A program made the translations under genes and the position numbers. DNA of 64,000 nucleotides, from the NCBI RefSeq assembly GCF_003952425.1, contig NZ_CP034449.1, positions 248,001-312,000 of the forward strand, in the 5' to 3' direction. Under the pieces are notes generated by a model. It had not been told where the DNA came from, searched no databases, and was given only the letters and a program-made list of their open reading frames with translations. This DNA is from Mesorhizobium sp. M2A.F.Ca.ET.046.03.2.1. GTDB lineage: Bacteria; Pseudomonadota; Alphaproteobacteria; Rhizobiales; Rhizobiaceae. Shown here piece after piece: positions 1 to 8,384 of the stretch; the stretch's first letter is position 1; each line of letters begins with the position of its first letter.

Positions 1-609
1 GCCAATATCCAGCCGGTCATTCCCATTTCGCTGAACGACGACTGGCTGATCCTTTCGCGCACGGTCATCCCGATCGGCTATCGCGACTATTCTCCGGGCG
101 GCGACGTGTTCGGCTTGGGTGACATCAATGCCAGTCTTTTCCTGTCGCCCAAGGCGCCCAATCCAAACGGCATCATCTGGGGCATCGGCCCGGTGTTTCT
201 GTTGCCGACCGCCACCGATGATTTCCTGGGAACCGGCAAGTTCGGCCTCGGCCCAACCGGCGTTCTGGCCAAGCAGACGGGACCATGGACGATCGGCGTG
301 CTCGGCAATCACATCTGGTCGGTGGCAGGTGATCATGACCGTGCCGATATCAGCCAGACATTTGTGCAACCCTTCGTATCCTATGGCCTCGGCCACGGCC
401 GCACCCTCTCGTTGAACACCGAGGCCAGCTATGACTGGAAAAGCGACCAATGGACGGTGCCGATCAATCTCGGCATTTCGCAGGTGTTCAAGCTCGGGGA
501 TCAGGCGATGAGCATTCAGGTCGGCGCCAAATACTACGCCGAAGCGCCGCAGGGGGCACCGCAATGGGGCATACGAACCACGCTGACATTCCTGTTTCCG
601 GAAAAATGA
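1..609 (+). CDS. C-terminal part of a predicted outer-membrane barrel protein
   Basis: The frame is open from base 1 and runs 202 codons to a TGA, so the N-terminus lies outside the window. The visible part alternates polar turns with hydrophobic and aromatic stretches (GPVFLLPTA, WTIGVLGNHIW, FVQPFVSYGLG, ISQVFKLGDQ) and ends LTFLFPEK, the texture of a transmembrane beta-barrel. The next gene starts 11 bases downstream and encodes a protein of similar texture, so the two are probably co-transcribed. I cannot name the substrate. It could belong to the loosely defined 'phenol MetA-type transporter' group of outer-membrane proteins; that assignment is inference from texture and neighbour. Confidence 0.6.
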   Translation, partial: ANIQPVIPISLNDDWLILSRTVIPIGYRDYSPGGDVFGLGDINASLFLSPKAPNPNGIIWGIGPVFLLPTATDDFLGTGKFGLGPTGVLAKQTGPWTIGVLGNHIWSVAGDHDRADISQTFVQPFVSYGLGHGRTLSLNTEASYDWKSDQWTVPINLGISQVFKLGDQAMSIQVGAKYYAEAPQGAPQWGIRTTLTFLFPEK

Positions 610-620
610 AGGGGACGCAT

Positions 621-1574
621 ATGAGATCCGCGACAATCATGCGCCTGATGGCAGGATGCCTCGGAGCCGCCGCGACATGCTTCAGCAGCGCCGGCAACGC
701 GACGGAGGCCGCGGCCGGCCGCTACATACCCGGCATCACCGCCGGCCCCGGCATGGGCATCGTTCCTCCGACTTCCGGCGTCGGCTACTGGGCGATCTCG
801 AACGCCTACTACCATGGCAAGGCGAGTGGCGAGATTCCGTTCGGCAACGACACCGTGGCTCTCGGTCTCAAAGCGGATATGTGGATCACCGCTCTTGCCG
901 GCGTCTATGTACCCGAACTGCATCTTCCCGGAAACTGGACCTATGCGGTCCAGGGAGCCGTTCCTATCGCCTGGTCCCAGGCGGAGGCGTCTCTAGGTCC
1001 GATCGAGGCCGACGATCACTTGGCCGGCCTCGGCGACATTGCGGTCGCGCCGCTCGTGTTCGGCTGGCACAACGACGCCATGAACACTTTCGTCTCGACC
1101 TCGTTGACCGTCACCGCACCGACGGGCCTGTGGGACAAAGGGCGTCTGGTGTTCCTCGGGCTAAACTACTGGACGTTCACACCGGCTGTAGGCTTCACCC
1201 GCCTGTTCCCCGAACAGGGATTGGATTTTTCCGCGAAGTTCGGCGTCGACATCAACACCAGAAATGAAGACACAGACTATTACAGCGGCGCGATGGCGCA
1301 TCTCGACCTCGCGCTGACAAAAAATATCACCAAGAATTTCTCGGTTGGGGCTATCGCCGGGTTCTTGTACCAGTTCCAGGATGACGACAGCACCTTCGCC
1401 GACGCTCACGACGGCTTCAAAGGCCGCTCGATCGCCATCGGACCTCTGGTGTCTTACAAGGCGGAGTTCGGAAAGACTGAGGTGAATCTTACTTTGCGGT
1501 GGGCGCACGAGTTGGAGGTCAAGAACCGAATGAAGGGCGATGCCGTCGTGTTCGACATCAGCGGGAAATTCTGA
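621..1574 (+). CDS. Predicted outer-membrane transporter, MetA-pathway/SphA-like
   Basis: A 317-residue protein. The ATG at 621 is preceded by an AAGGGGA ribosome site at about 609-615 and opens a signal peptide (MRSATIMRLMAGCLGAAA, then a likely cleavage near GNATEA). The mature part begins with a glycine-rich segment (ITAGPGMGIVPPTSG) and continues as repeated amphipathic strands with many Trp and Tyr residues, ending VVFDISGKF with a terminal Phe, as outer-membrane barrels usually do. This matches the SphA or 'MetA-pathway of phenol degradation' family, which is thought to move hydrophobic compounds across the outer membrane. It follows the first gene closely, so a two-gene operon is likely. 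The substrate cannot be read from the sequence. Confidence 0.7.
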   Translation: MRSATIMRLMAGCLGAAATCFSSAGNATEAAAGRYIPGITAGPGMGIVPPTSGVGYWAISNAYYHGKASGEIPFGNDTVALGLKADMWITALAGVYVPELHLPGNWTYAVQGAVPIAWSQAEASLGPIEADDHLAGLGDIAVAPLVFGWHNDAMNTFVSTSLTVTAPTGLWDKGRLVFLGLNYWTFTPAVGFTRLFPEQGLDFSAKFGVDINTRNEDTDYYSGAMAHLDLALTKNITKNFSVGAIAGFLYQFQDDDSTFADAHDGFKGRSIAIGPLVSYKAEFGKTEVNLTLRWAHELEVKNRMKGDAVVFDISGKF

Positions 1575-1822
1575 CCAAAGCCAAAGCACCGCCTTCGAGC
1601 GGCTTCGCGATGCACGGGATGACCGTGCTTCCGGAATGCGTGCTGCCGCCCAACCGGCGCAGGCTTGGGGCCGATGAAGGCATGTACCGGATACAACCTT
1701 TTGGGGTGGTTAAAGCCCGATTACCGCAAGATCGGGTATTGGCTGCGCTGGCGTTTTTCTGAAGCCTGCGACACTCTGCGGTCATGCTGGCCCGTTCCCG
1801 CCCTTGCCTTCCCGCGAAATTG
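1575..1822. other. Intergenic stretch without a supported gene
   Basis: Between the barrel gene and the rpsF leader I see only short open frames with unusual composition and no ribosome site. No clear terminator hairpin with a T-run follows the barrel gene. Nothing else is recognised. Confidence 0.5.
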
Positions 1823-2045
1823 CTATATAGACGCGCCCAATCTGCCGGTCCTTGCTGGGGGCTGAACGGAGGGCCGTGGCTTTTCGAAGCCGCGACACGA
1901 AGCCAGAAGTGCTTTTAGCCTCCCGTGTCTCCGCTCTCGACCGTCTCGCGATGCTCCTTTCTTCCCCGTTTCGTCGGGTCAGACAAGTTGCAGAGGCTTA
2001 GCCGCGAGGGCCGGACAGAGAAACGAAGAAAGGCAGAAAGACATA
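1823..2045 (+). promoter_or_regulatory. rpsF -10 element and 5' leader, possible S6:S18 autoregulatory RNA
   Basis: A TGCTATATAG extended -10-like element lies at 1821-1830, but no good -35 sits 16-18 bases upstream (TTGCCT at 1804 is only 14 away). The leader then runs about 210 bases to rpsF, unusually long. Within it AGCCTC at 1917-1922 can pair with GAGGCT at 1993-1998, and the 5' arm is followed directly by CCG. rpsF mRNA leaders in many bacteria bind the S6:S18 complex through a stem with a conserved CCG, so autoregulation is plausible, but I have not folded the RNA. Confidence 0.3.
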
Positions 2046-2540
2046 ATGGCTCTTTACGAACATGTGTTTCTTGCCCGGCAGGACCTGTCGCAGCAGCAGG
2101 TTGACGCGCTTGTCGAACAGTACAAGGGCGTCATCACCGCGAATGGCGGCTCGGTCGGCCGGATCGAGAACTGGGGACTGAAGTCCCTCACTTACCGGGT
2201 CAAGAAGAACCGGAAGGCTTACTACACGCTGATGGACATCACTTGCCCGCCGCCCGCGCTCAACGAGATGGAGCGCCAGATGGGCCTGTCGGAAGACGTC
2301 CTTCGCTTCCTCACCGTCAAGGTCGAGGCGCATGAGGAAGGCGCTTCGGCGATGATGCAGAAGCGCGAAGAGCGCTCCGAGCGCGGCGGCTTCGGCGACC
2401 GCGACCGTGGCGATCGTGGCCCGCGTTCCTTCGGCGACCGCGACCGCGGCGACCGTGGTCCGCGTTCGTTCGGCGACCGTGACGGCGGCGACCGTGGTCC
2501 GCGCCGTCCGCGCGAAAGCTCTGAAGGGGGTGCAGAATAA
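2046..2540 (+). CDS. rpsF: 30S ribosomal protein S6
   Basis: A 164-residue protein. Residues 1-95 or so have the S6 fold signature ([51 protein letters not shown]). S6 pairs with S18 on the small-subunit platform. Beyond the usual S6 core it carries a charged tail containing three copies of a 13-residue unit, [13 protein letters not shown], starting at residue 116. Arg/Asp/Gly-rich S6 tails are common in Rhizobiales. The stop codon overlaps the rpsR start by one base (TAATG), so translational coupling is likely, and the long leader suggests control at the RNA level. Confidence 0.97.
   Translation: MALYEHVFLARQDLSQQQVDALVEQYKGVITANGGSVGRIENWGLKSLTYRVKKNRKAYYTLMDITCPPPALNEMERQMGLSEDVLRFLTVKVEAHEEGASAMMQKREERSERGGFGDRDRGDRGPRSFGDRDRGDRGPRSFGDRDGGDRGPRRPRESSEGGAE
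2391..2507 (+). repeat. Three 39-bp tandem repeats inside rpsF
   Basis: Three consecutive in-frame units (2391-2429, 2430-2468, 2469-2507) each encode [13 protein letters not shown] or a close variant; the last has Gly for the second Arg and PRRP at its end. Because units are multiples of three, copy-number change would alter S6 tail length without breaking the frame. Confidence 0.9.
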
Positions 2541-2788
2541 TGGTCGACATCAACCAGATCCCGACCCGGCGCCCGTTCCATCGCCGCCGCAAGACCTGCC
2601 CGTTCTCCGGCGCCAATGCGCCCAAGATCGACTACAAGGACGTGCGTCTCCTGCAGCGCTACATTTCCGAGCGCGGCAAGATCGTGCCGTCGCGCATCAC
2701 CGCCGTCAGCCAGAAGAAGCAGCGCGAACTCGCCAAGGCGATCAAGCGCGCCCGCTTCCTCGGCCTGCTGCCCTACGTGGTTCGCTGA
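2540..2788 (+). CDS. rpsR: 30S ribosomal protein S18
   Basis: An 82-residue basic protein with the S18 pattern: [63 protein letters not shown]. It binds 16S rRNA as a dimer with S6. The ATG at 2540 uses the last A of the rpsF stop. A strong terminator follows 7 bases after the stop. In many Alphaproteobacteria a DUF2232 membrane protein gene sits between rpsR and rplI; here that gap is 213 bases and holds none. Confidence 0.97.
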   Translation: MVDINQIPTRRPFHRRRKTCPFSGANAPKIDYKDVRLLQRYISERGKIVPSRITAVSQKKQRELAKAIKRARFLGLLPYVVR

Positions 2789-2795
2789 TATGTTC

Positions 2796-2825
2796 GACCG
2801 GGCGGCTTTGCCGCCCGGTCTTTTC
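2796..2825 (+). terminator. Intrinsic terminator of rpsF-rpsR
   Basis: A perfect 11-bp stem, GACCGGGCGGC (2796-2806) with GCCGCCCGGTC (2810-2820), and a TTT loop, followed by TTTTC. It starts 7 bases after the rpsR stop. Confidence 0.9.
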
Positions 2826-3001
2826 ACCGGCGCGGCGGGCGCGTCGGGTTGACCCTCAAATCCCGAGTTGGGGCGATTGCCTCTAACTGCCCAGACAGGC
2901 AGGACAGCGACAAAAGCGGCGAGGTCGCACCAAGCTTCCTGACCTGTTCCTATTCATTCAACGTCGATCGTTGATCGACGCCCAGACGAAGGAACGAAAC
3001 C

Positions 3002-3586
3002 ATGGAAGTCATTCTCCTCGAGCGCATTTCCCGCCTCGGCCAGATGGGCGAGACCGTGAAGGTCAAGGACGGGTTCGCCCGCAATTTCCTGCTCCCGCGG
3101 GGCAAGGCGCTGCGCGCCAACGAAGCCAACAAGAAGAAGTTCGAGGGCCAGCGCGCCCAGCTCGAAGCCCGCAACCTGGAGCGCAAGTCCGAGGCCTCCA
3201 AGATCGCCGAGACGCTCGACGGCAAGAGCTTCATCGTCGTGCGCTCGGCCGGCGAGACCGGCCAGCTCTACGGCTCGGTGTCGACCCGCGATATCGCCGA
3301 TCTGCTCACCGCGGAAGGCTTCACCGTCAACCGCAACCAGATCGAGCTCAACCAGCCGATCAAGACCATCGGCCTCTCCAACGTGGCGATCGCGCTGCAT
3401 CCGGAAGTCGAGGTCACCGTGACGCTCAACGTCGCCCGTTCGGCCGACGAGGCGGAGCGCCAGGCCAAGGGCGAGACGCTGACCACCGCCGAAGCCATCT
3501 ATGGCGAGGACATCAACGACAACGCCCGGCCGGAGAATTTCTTCGACCCGAACGCCGAATTCGAAGGCGGCGAAGAGAACGCCTGA
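3002..3586 (+). CDS. rplI: 50S ribosomal protein L9
   Basis: A 194-residue protein with the L9 N-terminal signature ([37 protein letters not shown]), the long connecting helix ([17 protein letters not shown]) and the C-terminal rRNA-binding domain ([12 protein letters not shown]). About 40 residues longer than most L9 proteins; the extra tail is acidic and ends FEGGEENA, as often seen in Rhizobiales. AAGGAA at 2989-2994 is the ribosome site. It is separated from rpsR by a terminator, so it probably has its own promoter in the 213-base gap. Confidence 0.97.
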   Translation: MEVILLERISRLGQMGETVKVKDGFARNFLLPRGKALRANEANKKKFEGQRAQLEARNLERKSEASKIAETLDGKSFIVVRSAGETGQLYGSVSTRDIADLLTAEGFTVNRNQIELNQPIKTIGLSNVAIALHPEVEVTVTLNVARSADEAERQAKGETLTTAEAIYGEDINDNARPENFFDPNAEFEGGEENA

Positions 3587-3644
3587 TCACTGCATTTCCG
3601 AAGCATCGCTTCGGCTCGCAGACGTCCAGGATTTCTGGACCAAC

Positions 3645-3671
3645 GCCCGGGTCTCAGACCCGGGCTTTTTT
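3645..3671 (+). terminator. Intrinsic terminator of rplI
   Basis: GCCCGGGTC (3645-3653) pairs perfectly with GACCCGGGC (3657-3665) around a TCA loop, followed by six T residues (3666-3671). It lies about 60 bases after the rplI stop. Confidence 0.93.
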
Positions 3672-3816
3672 GTGCCAAAAGGAACTTTTCGACACCCCAT
3701 ATCTTGTGCACATTACAGCGTAGCGCGTCGATTGGACGCGGGCGATGCGCTGTGGCATCTTCGCTTAGGCATTCCAGTCTGATTACCGGGTGATCCGACT
3801 GAGGGGACATTTGGTC

Positions 3817-5112
3817 ATGAACATCCTGTTGAAACACGTTCTCGAACGCCTGGTGCGGGTCGGCGACCTCAAGGTGACTGGGCCGAAAGGCACGACGCAC
3901 AAGTTCGGCGACGGCAGCGGCGAGCCGGTGCATATCCACATCAAGACGTCGCATGCCGAGCGCGCCATCACCTTCGATCCGATGCTGGCGGTGCCCGAGG
4001 CCTATATGGACGGCGAATTGGACGTGCTGGAGGGTGGCATTCTCGGGCTGATGCGCATCGCGTTCCAGAACATGGGATCGAGCGGCATCGACGTGTCCTG
4101 GTCGAAGGCGATCGAGGGTCTGCGCCATGCCTTCCGCCGGCTGCAGCAGATCAACACCGCCGCGCGCTCGCGCCGCAATGTGCAGCGCCACTACGACCTG
4201 TCGGGCGAGCTCTACAAGCTCTTCCTCGACGAGGACATGCAGTATTCCTGCGCCTATTTCGAGCAGCCAGACATGACGCTGGACGAGGCGCAGCTTGCCA
4301 AGAAGCGCCACATCGCCGCCAAGCTGCGGCTCAAGGCTGGCCAGACGGTGCTCGACATCGGCTCCGGCTGGGGCGGGCTCGGCCTCTATCTCGCCAAGAT
4401 CTTCGACGTCGACGTGCAGGGCGTCACGCTGTCCACCGAGCAGCATGGCGTCGCCACCGACCGCGCGCATGCGCAAGGCCTGCAGGACCGCGTGCATTTC
4501 GAGCTCAAGGACTATCGGCACATCAACGAGCGCTTCGACCGCATCGTCTCGGTCGGCATGTTCGAGCATGTCGGCGTCAACCATTACCGAACCTTCTTCG
4601 ACAAGACCGCGACGCTGCTCAAGCCAGACGGCGTGATGCTGCTCCACACGATCGGCCGTTCCGGCGTGCCGTGGGCGACCAGCGCCTTCGTCCGCAAATA
4701 CATTTTCCCGGGCGGTTACATCCCGGCGATGTCGGAGGTGATGCCGGCGATCGAGAAGTCGGGCCTGGTGGTGACGGACATAGAAATCCTGCGGCTGCAC
4801 TATGCCGACACGCTGAAGCATTGGGGCGCCCGCTTCGCCGCCAACCGCGACAAGGCGAAGGCGATCTATGACGAGCGCTTCTGTCGGATGTGGGAGTTCT
4901 ATCTCGCCGCCTCGGAGGCCGCCTTCCGCTGGCAGGACCTGGTGATCTTCCAGTTCCAGCTCGCCAAGAAGAACGACACCCTGCCGGTGACCCGCGACTA
5001 TATCGCCAAGTGCGAGAAGGCGTTGGAGTTGCGCGACCACGGCCATCCGGAGCCGGAAGCGCCTGCCGCCCGGCCGGCCAAGCCGACGCGCAGGCGCAAG
5101 GCGGTGGAGTAG
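3817..5112 (+). CDS. cfa: Cyclopropane-fatty-acyl-phospholipid synthase
   Basis: A 431-residue SAM-dependent enzyme that methylenates double bonds of membrane phospholipid acyl chains. The SAM-binding motif LDIGSGWGG is at residues 179-187, followed by GVTLSTEQHG and the VGMFEHVG segment typical of CFA synthases; the N-terminal third is the lipid-binding half. I chose ATG 3817 because GAGGGGAC sits 9 bases upstream; a GTG at 3790 is also in frame but lacks a site. The Ala/Pro/Arg-rich tail (ARPAKPTRRRK) is extra. It has its own region after the rplI terminator and ends in a perfect hairpin shared with the next gene. Confidence 0.95.
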   Translation: MNILLKHVLERLVRVGDLKVTGPKGTTHKFGDGSGEPVHIHIKTSHAERAITFDPMLAVPEAYMDGELDVLEGGILGLMRIAFQNMGSSGIDVSWSKAIEGLRHAFRRLQQINTAARSRRNVQRHYDLSGELYKLFLDEDMQYSCAYFEQPDMTLDEAQLAKKRHIAAKLRLKAGQTVLDIGSGWGGLGLYLAKIFDVDVQGVTLSTEQHGVATDRAHAQGLQDRVHFELKDYRHINERFDRIVSVGMFEHVGVNHYRTFFDKTATLLKPDGVMLLHTIGRSGVPWATSAFVRKYIFPGGYIPAMSEVMPAIEKSGLVVTDIEILRLHYADTLKHWGARFAANRDKAKAIYDERFCRMWEFYLAASEAAFRWQDLVIFQFQLAKKNDTLPVTRDYIAKCEKALELRDHGHPEPEAPAARPAKPTRRRKAVE

Positions 5113-5147
5113 GCACGCATTGCCGCTTGCCATTGCGCGGTGACGCT

Positions 5148-5181
5148 ATGAAAAAGGTCTCGTTCGCGAGACCTTTTTCAT
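5148..5181. terminator. Perfect 15-bp hairpin between cfa and ynfA, overlapping the ynfA start codon
   Basis: ATGAAAAAGGTCTCG (5148-5162) is the exact reverse complement of CGAGACCTTTTTCAT (5167-5181), with a TTCG loop. The T-run lies inside the 3' arm, so it can act as a terminator in either direction. The ATG of the next gene (5180-5182) lies at the foot of the stem, with no free ribosome site upstream. An 11-codon frame (5148-5183, [11 protein letters not shown]) also spans it and ends in an ATGA overlap with the next start. Confidence 0.8.
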
Positions 5182-5503
5182 GACCTATCTCATCTGTATC
5201 GCCGCAGCGCTTGCCGAGATCGCCGGCTGCTTCTCGTTCTGGGCGTGGTGGCGGCTGGAGAAGTCGCCGCTCTGGCTTCTCCCCGGCCTCGTCTCGCTCG
5301 CGCTGTTCGCCTTCCTGCTTTCGCTGGTCGAGACAGATGCGGCCGGCCGCGCCTATGCCGCCTATGGCGGCATCTACGTTGCGGCTTCGCTTGGCTGGCT
5401 GTGGCTGGTCGAAGGCTTGCGTCCCGACCGCTGGGACCTGGGCGGCGCGGCGATCTGCATCGTCGGCGCCTCCGTCATCCTGCTTGCGCCGCGCGGGGCT
5501 TGA
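5180..5503 (+). CDS. ynfA: Small multidrug-like membrane protein, YnfA/UPF0060 family
   Basis: A 107-residue protein with four predicted membrane helices ([74 protein letters not shown]). AEIAGCF and AYGGIYVA match the UPF0060/YnfA family, distant relatives of EmrE-type small transporters; the biological substrate is not established. ATG 5180 is the first possible start after an in-frame TGA at 5141, and it lies in the arm of a perfect hairpin, which should limit its translation. It is followed after 3 bases by the Rsm22-type gene. Confidence 0.85.
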   Translation: MTYLICIAAALAEIAGCFSFWAWWRLEKSPLWLLPGLVSLALFAFLLSLVETDAAGRAYAAYGGIYVAASLGWLWLVEGLRPDRWDLGGAAICIVGASVILLAPRGA

Positions 5504-5506
5504 GCG

Positions 5507-6472
5507 ATGGAGCTTCCTGCCCCGCTCCGGCAAGGCGTTGACAGCCTGCTCGAGAAAGTGCCGCTGCCGGCGCTGAGGCAGGCGGCAAGGACGCTGTCCG
5601 AACGCTACCGCGCTGAGCTGCGCGACGGCCGCCTGCATATGGGCGAGGAGATGGCGGTCAAGGCCTATCTGGCGACGCGGCTGCCCGCCACCTATGCCGC
5701 GGTGCGCGCCAGCCTCGATGCGCTTGCCGATGCGCGACCGGATTTCCAACCCAAGACCCTGCTCGACATCGGCGCCGGGCCTGGCACGATGCTTTGGGCC
5801 ACGGCAGACGCCTGGCCGGAGCTGGGACAGGCGATGCTGGTCGAGGCAAGCGCCGCGGTGCGCAAGGTCGGGCAGTCGCTTGCAGCCGGCACGATCGCCG
5901 CCCGCACCGAATGGGTCGCCGGCGATGCCACCATCGATCTCGACAGCCTCAAGCCCGCCGACCTCGTCAGCATCGCCTATGTGCTCGACGAAGTCGCGCC
6001 GGCCTCGCTGCCGAAGCTCGTCGATCGCCTTTGGCAGCTGACCGCCGACACGCTGCTCGTCGTCGAGCCAGGCACGCCCGCCGGCTGGCAGCGCATCCTT
6101 GCCGCGCGACAGCAACTGATTGCCGCCGGCGCGCATATGCTGGCGCCCTGCCCGCACGCTGCACCCTGCCCGCTCACGCCGCCCGACTGGTGCCATTTTT
6201 CGCGCCGCGTCGCCCGCTCGCGCATGCATCGTCTGGTCAAGGAGGCCGAGGTGCCGTGGGAGGACGAGAAGTTCATCTATCTCGCCGCCTCCCGGCAGCC
6301 GGCGCCGGCGCGCGCCGCGCGGGTGCTGGCGCCGCCGAAAGGCGGCTCCGGCAAGGTGGTGCTGAAACTCTGCCAGCCGGACGGCAGCGCCGGCGAGCAA
6401 CTGTTCAGCAAGCGCGACGGCGACGTCTTCAAGACGGCCCGGCGCGCGGACTGGGGCGACACGCTGCGATAG
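5507..6472 (+). CDS. Rsm22-type small-subunit ribosomal methyltransferase-like protein
   Basis: A 321-residue protein. A class I SAM fold starts near residue 85 (LLDIGAGPGTMLWA), with SIAYVLDE and LLVVEPGTPAGW further on. A cysteine set follows, CPHAAPCPL near residue 214 and DWCHF, which is the hallmark of the Rsm22/METTL17 family; in mitochondrial members these cysteines bind an iron-sulfur cluster and the protein assists small-subunit assembly. The role in bacteria is less certain. The ATG is 3 bases after the YnfA stop, so the two genes are likely co-transcribed. Confidence 0.85.
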   Translation: MELPAPLRQGVDSLLEKVPLPALRQAARTLSERYRAELRDGRLHMGEEMAVKAYLATRLPATYAAVRASLDALADARPDFQPKTLLDIGAGPGTMLWATADAWPELGQAMLVEASAAVRKVGQSLAAGTIAARTEWVAGDATIDLDSLKPADLVSIAYVLDEVAPASLPKLVDRLWQLTADTLLVVEPGTPAGWQRILAARQQLIAAGAHMLAPCPHAAPCPLTPPDWCHFSRRVARSRMHRLVKEAEVPWEDEKFIYLAASRQPAPARAARVLAPPKGGSGKVVLKLCQPDGSAGEQLFSKRDGDVFKTARRADWGDTLR

Positions 6473-6479
6473 GAATTTT

Positions 6480-6509
6480 CTTGTTTTGTTCTCGTTCGAA
6501 GCGTTATCT
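6480..6509 (+). promoter_or_regulatory. Candidate dnaB promoter
   Basis: CTTGTT (6480-6485) and TTATCT (6504-6509) are 18 bases apart, near the rhizobial sigma-70 pattern CTTGAC-17-CTATAT. It lies in a T-rich patch about 165 bases before dnaB. Confidence 0.35.
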
Positions 6510-6671
6510 TCACCCTCTTCGATTCGAGTCAATGACGATTCTTTCCACCAGAAAATTTTGGCTGTGAATCGCGAGTATCAAGGTCAGTCAGAATCGTACT
6601 GTTGCAGAAAGGTCAGCATCGAATCTTCCGGTTCTGGTATCGAGGAAGGCGGGATCGAAATCGGGGACATT

Positions 6672-8162
6672 ATGGCAGAGGCGGCACTGAAATTCGGCGC
6701 GGCGGAAACGCCGCTTTATCGTGAGGCACCGAACAACATTGAGGCCGAGCAGGCGCTGCTCGGCGCTATTCTCGTCAATAATGACGCCTTCTACCGGGTC
6801 TCGGATTTCCTCAAGCCGGCGCATTTCTACGAGCCGCTGCATCGCCGCATCTTCGAGGTCGCGTCCGAGCTGATCCGCATGGGCAAGATCGCGACGCCGA
6901 TCACGCTCAAGACCTTCCTGCCGGCCGACGAGAAGGTCGGCGACATGACGGTGGCGCAATATGTGGTGCGGCTTGCGGTCGAAGCGGTCACCGTCGTCAA
7001 CGCCACCGACTATGGCCGCGCTATCTACGACCTCGCCACGCGCCGCGCGCTGATCACCGTCGGCGAGGACATGGTCAACATCGCCTATGACGCGCCGGTC
7101 GACATGTCGCCGTCCGAGCAGATCGAGGACGCCGAGCGGCGGCTGTTCGAGCTCGCCGAAACCGGCCGCTATGACGGCGGCTTCGAGAGCTTCAACGACG
7201 CGGTCAAGACCGCCGTCGACATGGCCAACGCAGCCTATATGCGCGATGGCCACCTGTCCGGCATCTCGACCGGTCTGCGCGACCTCGACCGCCGCATGGG
7301 CGGCCTGCAGCCTTCCGACCTGATCGTGCTGGCCGGACGCCCGGGCATGGGCAAGACCTCCTTGGCCACCAACATCGCCTTCAACATCGCCGAGGCTTAC
7401 GTCCCGGCGCAGCAGGCCGACGGGACCTTCAAGGCCGCCAATGGCGGCGTCGTCGGCTTCTTCTCGCTGGAAATGTCGTCGGAGCAGCTCGCCACCCGCA
7501 TCATCTCAGAGCAGACCGAGATTTCTTCGTCGAAGATCCGCCGCGGCGAGATCACCGAGATGGATTTCGAAAAGCTCGTCGCCTGCTCGCAGACGATGCA
7601 GAAGATCCCGCTGTTCATCGACCAGACCGGCGGTATCTCGATCGCCCAGCTGTCGGCTCGGGCGCGGCGGCTGAAGCGCCAGCGCGGCCTCGACCTCATC
7701 GTCATCGACTATATCCAGCTGATGCAGGGATCCTCCGCCCGCGCGTCGCAGAACCGCGTGCAGGAAATCACCGAGATCACCACGGGCTTGAAGGCCTTGG
7801 CCAAGGAGCTCGGCGTACCGATCATCGCGCTGTCGCAGCTGTCGCGTCAGGTCGAAAGCCGCGACGACAAGCGCCCGCAACTCTCGGACCTGCGCGAATC
7901 CGGCTCGATCGAGCAGGACGCCGACGTGGTGCTGTTCGTCTATCGCGAGGAGTACTACCTCAAGAACCGCGAGCCGAAGCTCGGCACCGAGGAATACGTC
8001 AAGTGGGAAAACGAGATGAACGAGGCGCGCGGCAAGGCCGAGTGCATCGTGGCCAAGCAGCGCCACGGACCGACCGGCACCGTCAGCCTCGCCTTCCATG
8101 GCGAATTCACGCGGTTCTCCGATCTGGCCGAGGAGCATCATCTGCCGGAGAGGTTCGAGTAG
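6672..8162 (+). CDS. dnaB: Replicative DNA helicase DnaB
   Basis: A 496-residue hexameric helicase that unwinds DNA at the replication fork and contacts DnaG. The N-terminal domain starts NNIEAEQALLGAILVNNDAF; the RecA-like domain has Walker A GRPGMGKTS at residues 222-230, SLEMSSEQLATR, Walker B DLIVIDYIQLM, and LSQLSRQVESRDDKRPQLSD followed by RESGSIEQDAD. No intein interrupts the motifs. ATG 6672 has GGGGAC just upstream (6663-6668) and begins at the conserved N-terminus; the frame is open earlier (from about 6486) but that part has no family similarity. Confidence 0.97.
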   Translation: MAEAALKFGAAETPLYREAPNNIEAEQALLGAILVNNDAFYRVSDFLKPAHFYEPLHRRIFEVASELIRMGKIATPITLKTFLPADEKVGDMTVAQYVVRLAVEAVTVVNATDYGRAIYDLATRRALITVGEDMVNIAYDAPVDMSPSEQIEDAERRLFELAETGRYDGGFESFNDAVKTAVDMANAAYMRDGHLSGISTGLRDLDRRMGGLQPSDLIVLAGRPGMGKTSLATNIAFNIAEAYVPAQQADGTFKAANGGVVGFFSLEMSSEQLATRIISEQTEISSSKIRRGEITEMDFEKLVACSQTMQKIPLFIDQTGGISIAQLSARARRLKRQRGLDLIVIDYIQLMQGSSARASQNRVQEITEITTGLKALAKELGVPIIALSQLSRQVESRDDKRPQLSDLRESGSIEQDADVVLFVYREEYYLKNREPKLGTEEYVKWENEMNEARGKAECIVAKQRHGPTGTVSLAFHGEFTRFSDLAEEHHLPERFE

Positions 8163-8188
8163 CGTTTTGGGAAACGTCTCACTCCGTC

Positions 8189-8348
8189 GCCCCCCTCTCT
8201 GTCCTGCCGGACATCTCCCCCTCAAGGGGGGAGATTGGATGTCGCGTCGGCTTTCGCCAATCGCCAACGTTGCAGGATGGGCATCATTGGCGGAACTGCT
8301 GATCTACCCCCTAGAGAGGGAGATGTCCGGCAGGACAGAGGGGGGCGC
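8189..8348. repeat. Mosaic palindromic repeat, copy B1
   Basis: About 160 bases between dnaB and radA. The ends are near-perfect inverted repeats (CTGTCCTGCCGGACATCTCC at the left; its complement with GGAGATGTCCGGCAGGACAG at the right), flanked by C-runs and G-runs. The core contains GATGTCGCGTCGGCTTTCGC and CCAACGTTGCAGGATGG. Related copies lie at 14035, 45418 and 48340. It resembles the intergenic mosaic elements of rhizobia and is probably transcribed as a long hairpin. Confidence 0.85.
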
Positions 8349-8384
8349 TGTCCCGTCAGCCCATCCAATATCGGGCCGCGTCTG

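Noticed and set aside
1804..1830. Full sigma-70 promoter for rpsF
   Set aside because: TTGCCT to TATATA is only 14 bases, so I keep just the -10-like element.
3499..5133. 544-residue minus-strand open frame opposite cfa
   Set aside because: No ribosome site; composition is rich in His, Arg and Gly as expected from GC-rich antisense frames. cfa is certain.
6486..6500. LexA-type direct repeat (GTTC) before dnaB
   Set aside because: The two GTTC steps are only two bases apart instead of seven.
4619..6532. 637-residue minus-strand open frame opposite cfa, ynfA and the Rsm22-like gene
   Set aside because: Covers three recognised genes; no motif of its own.
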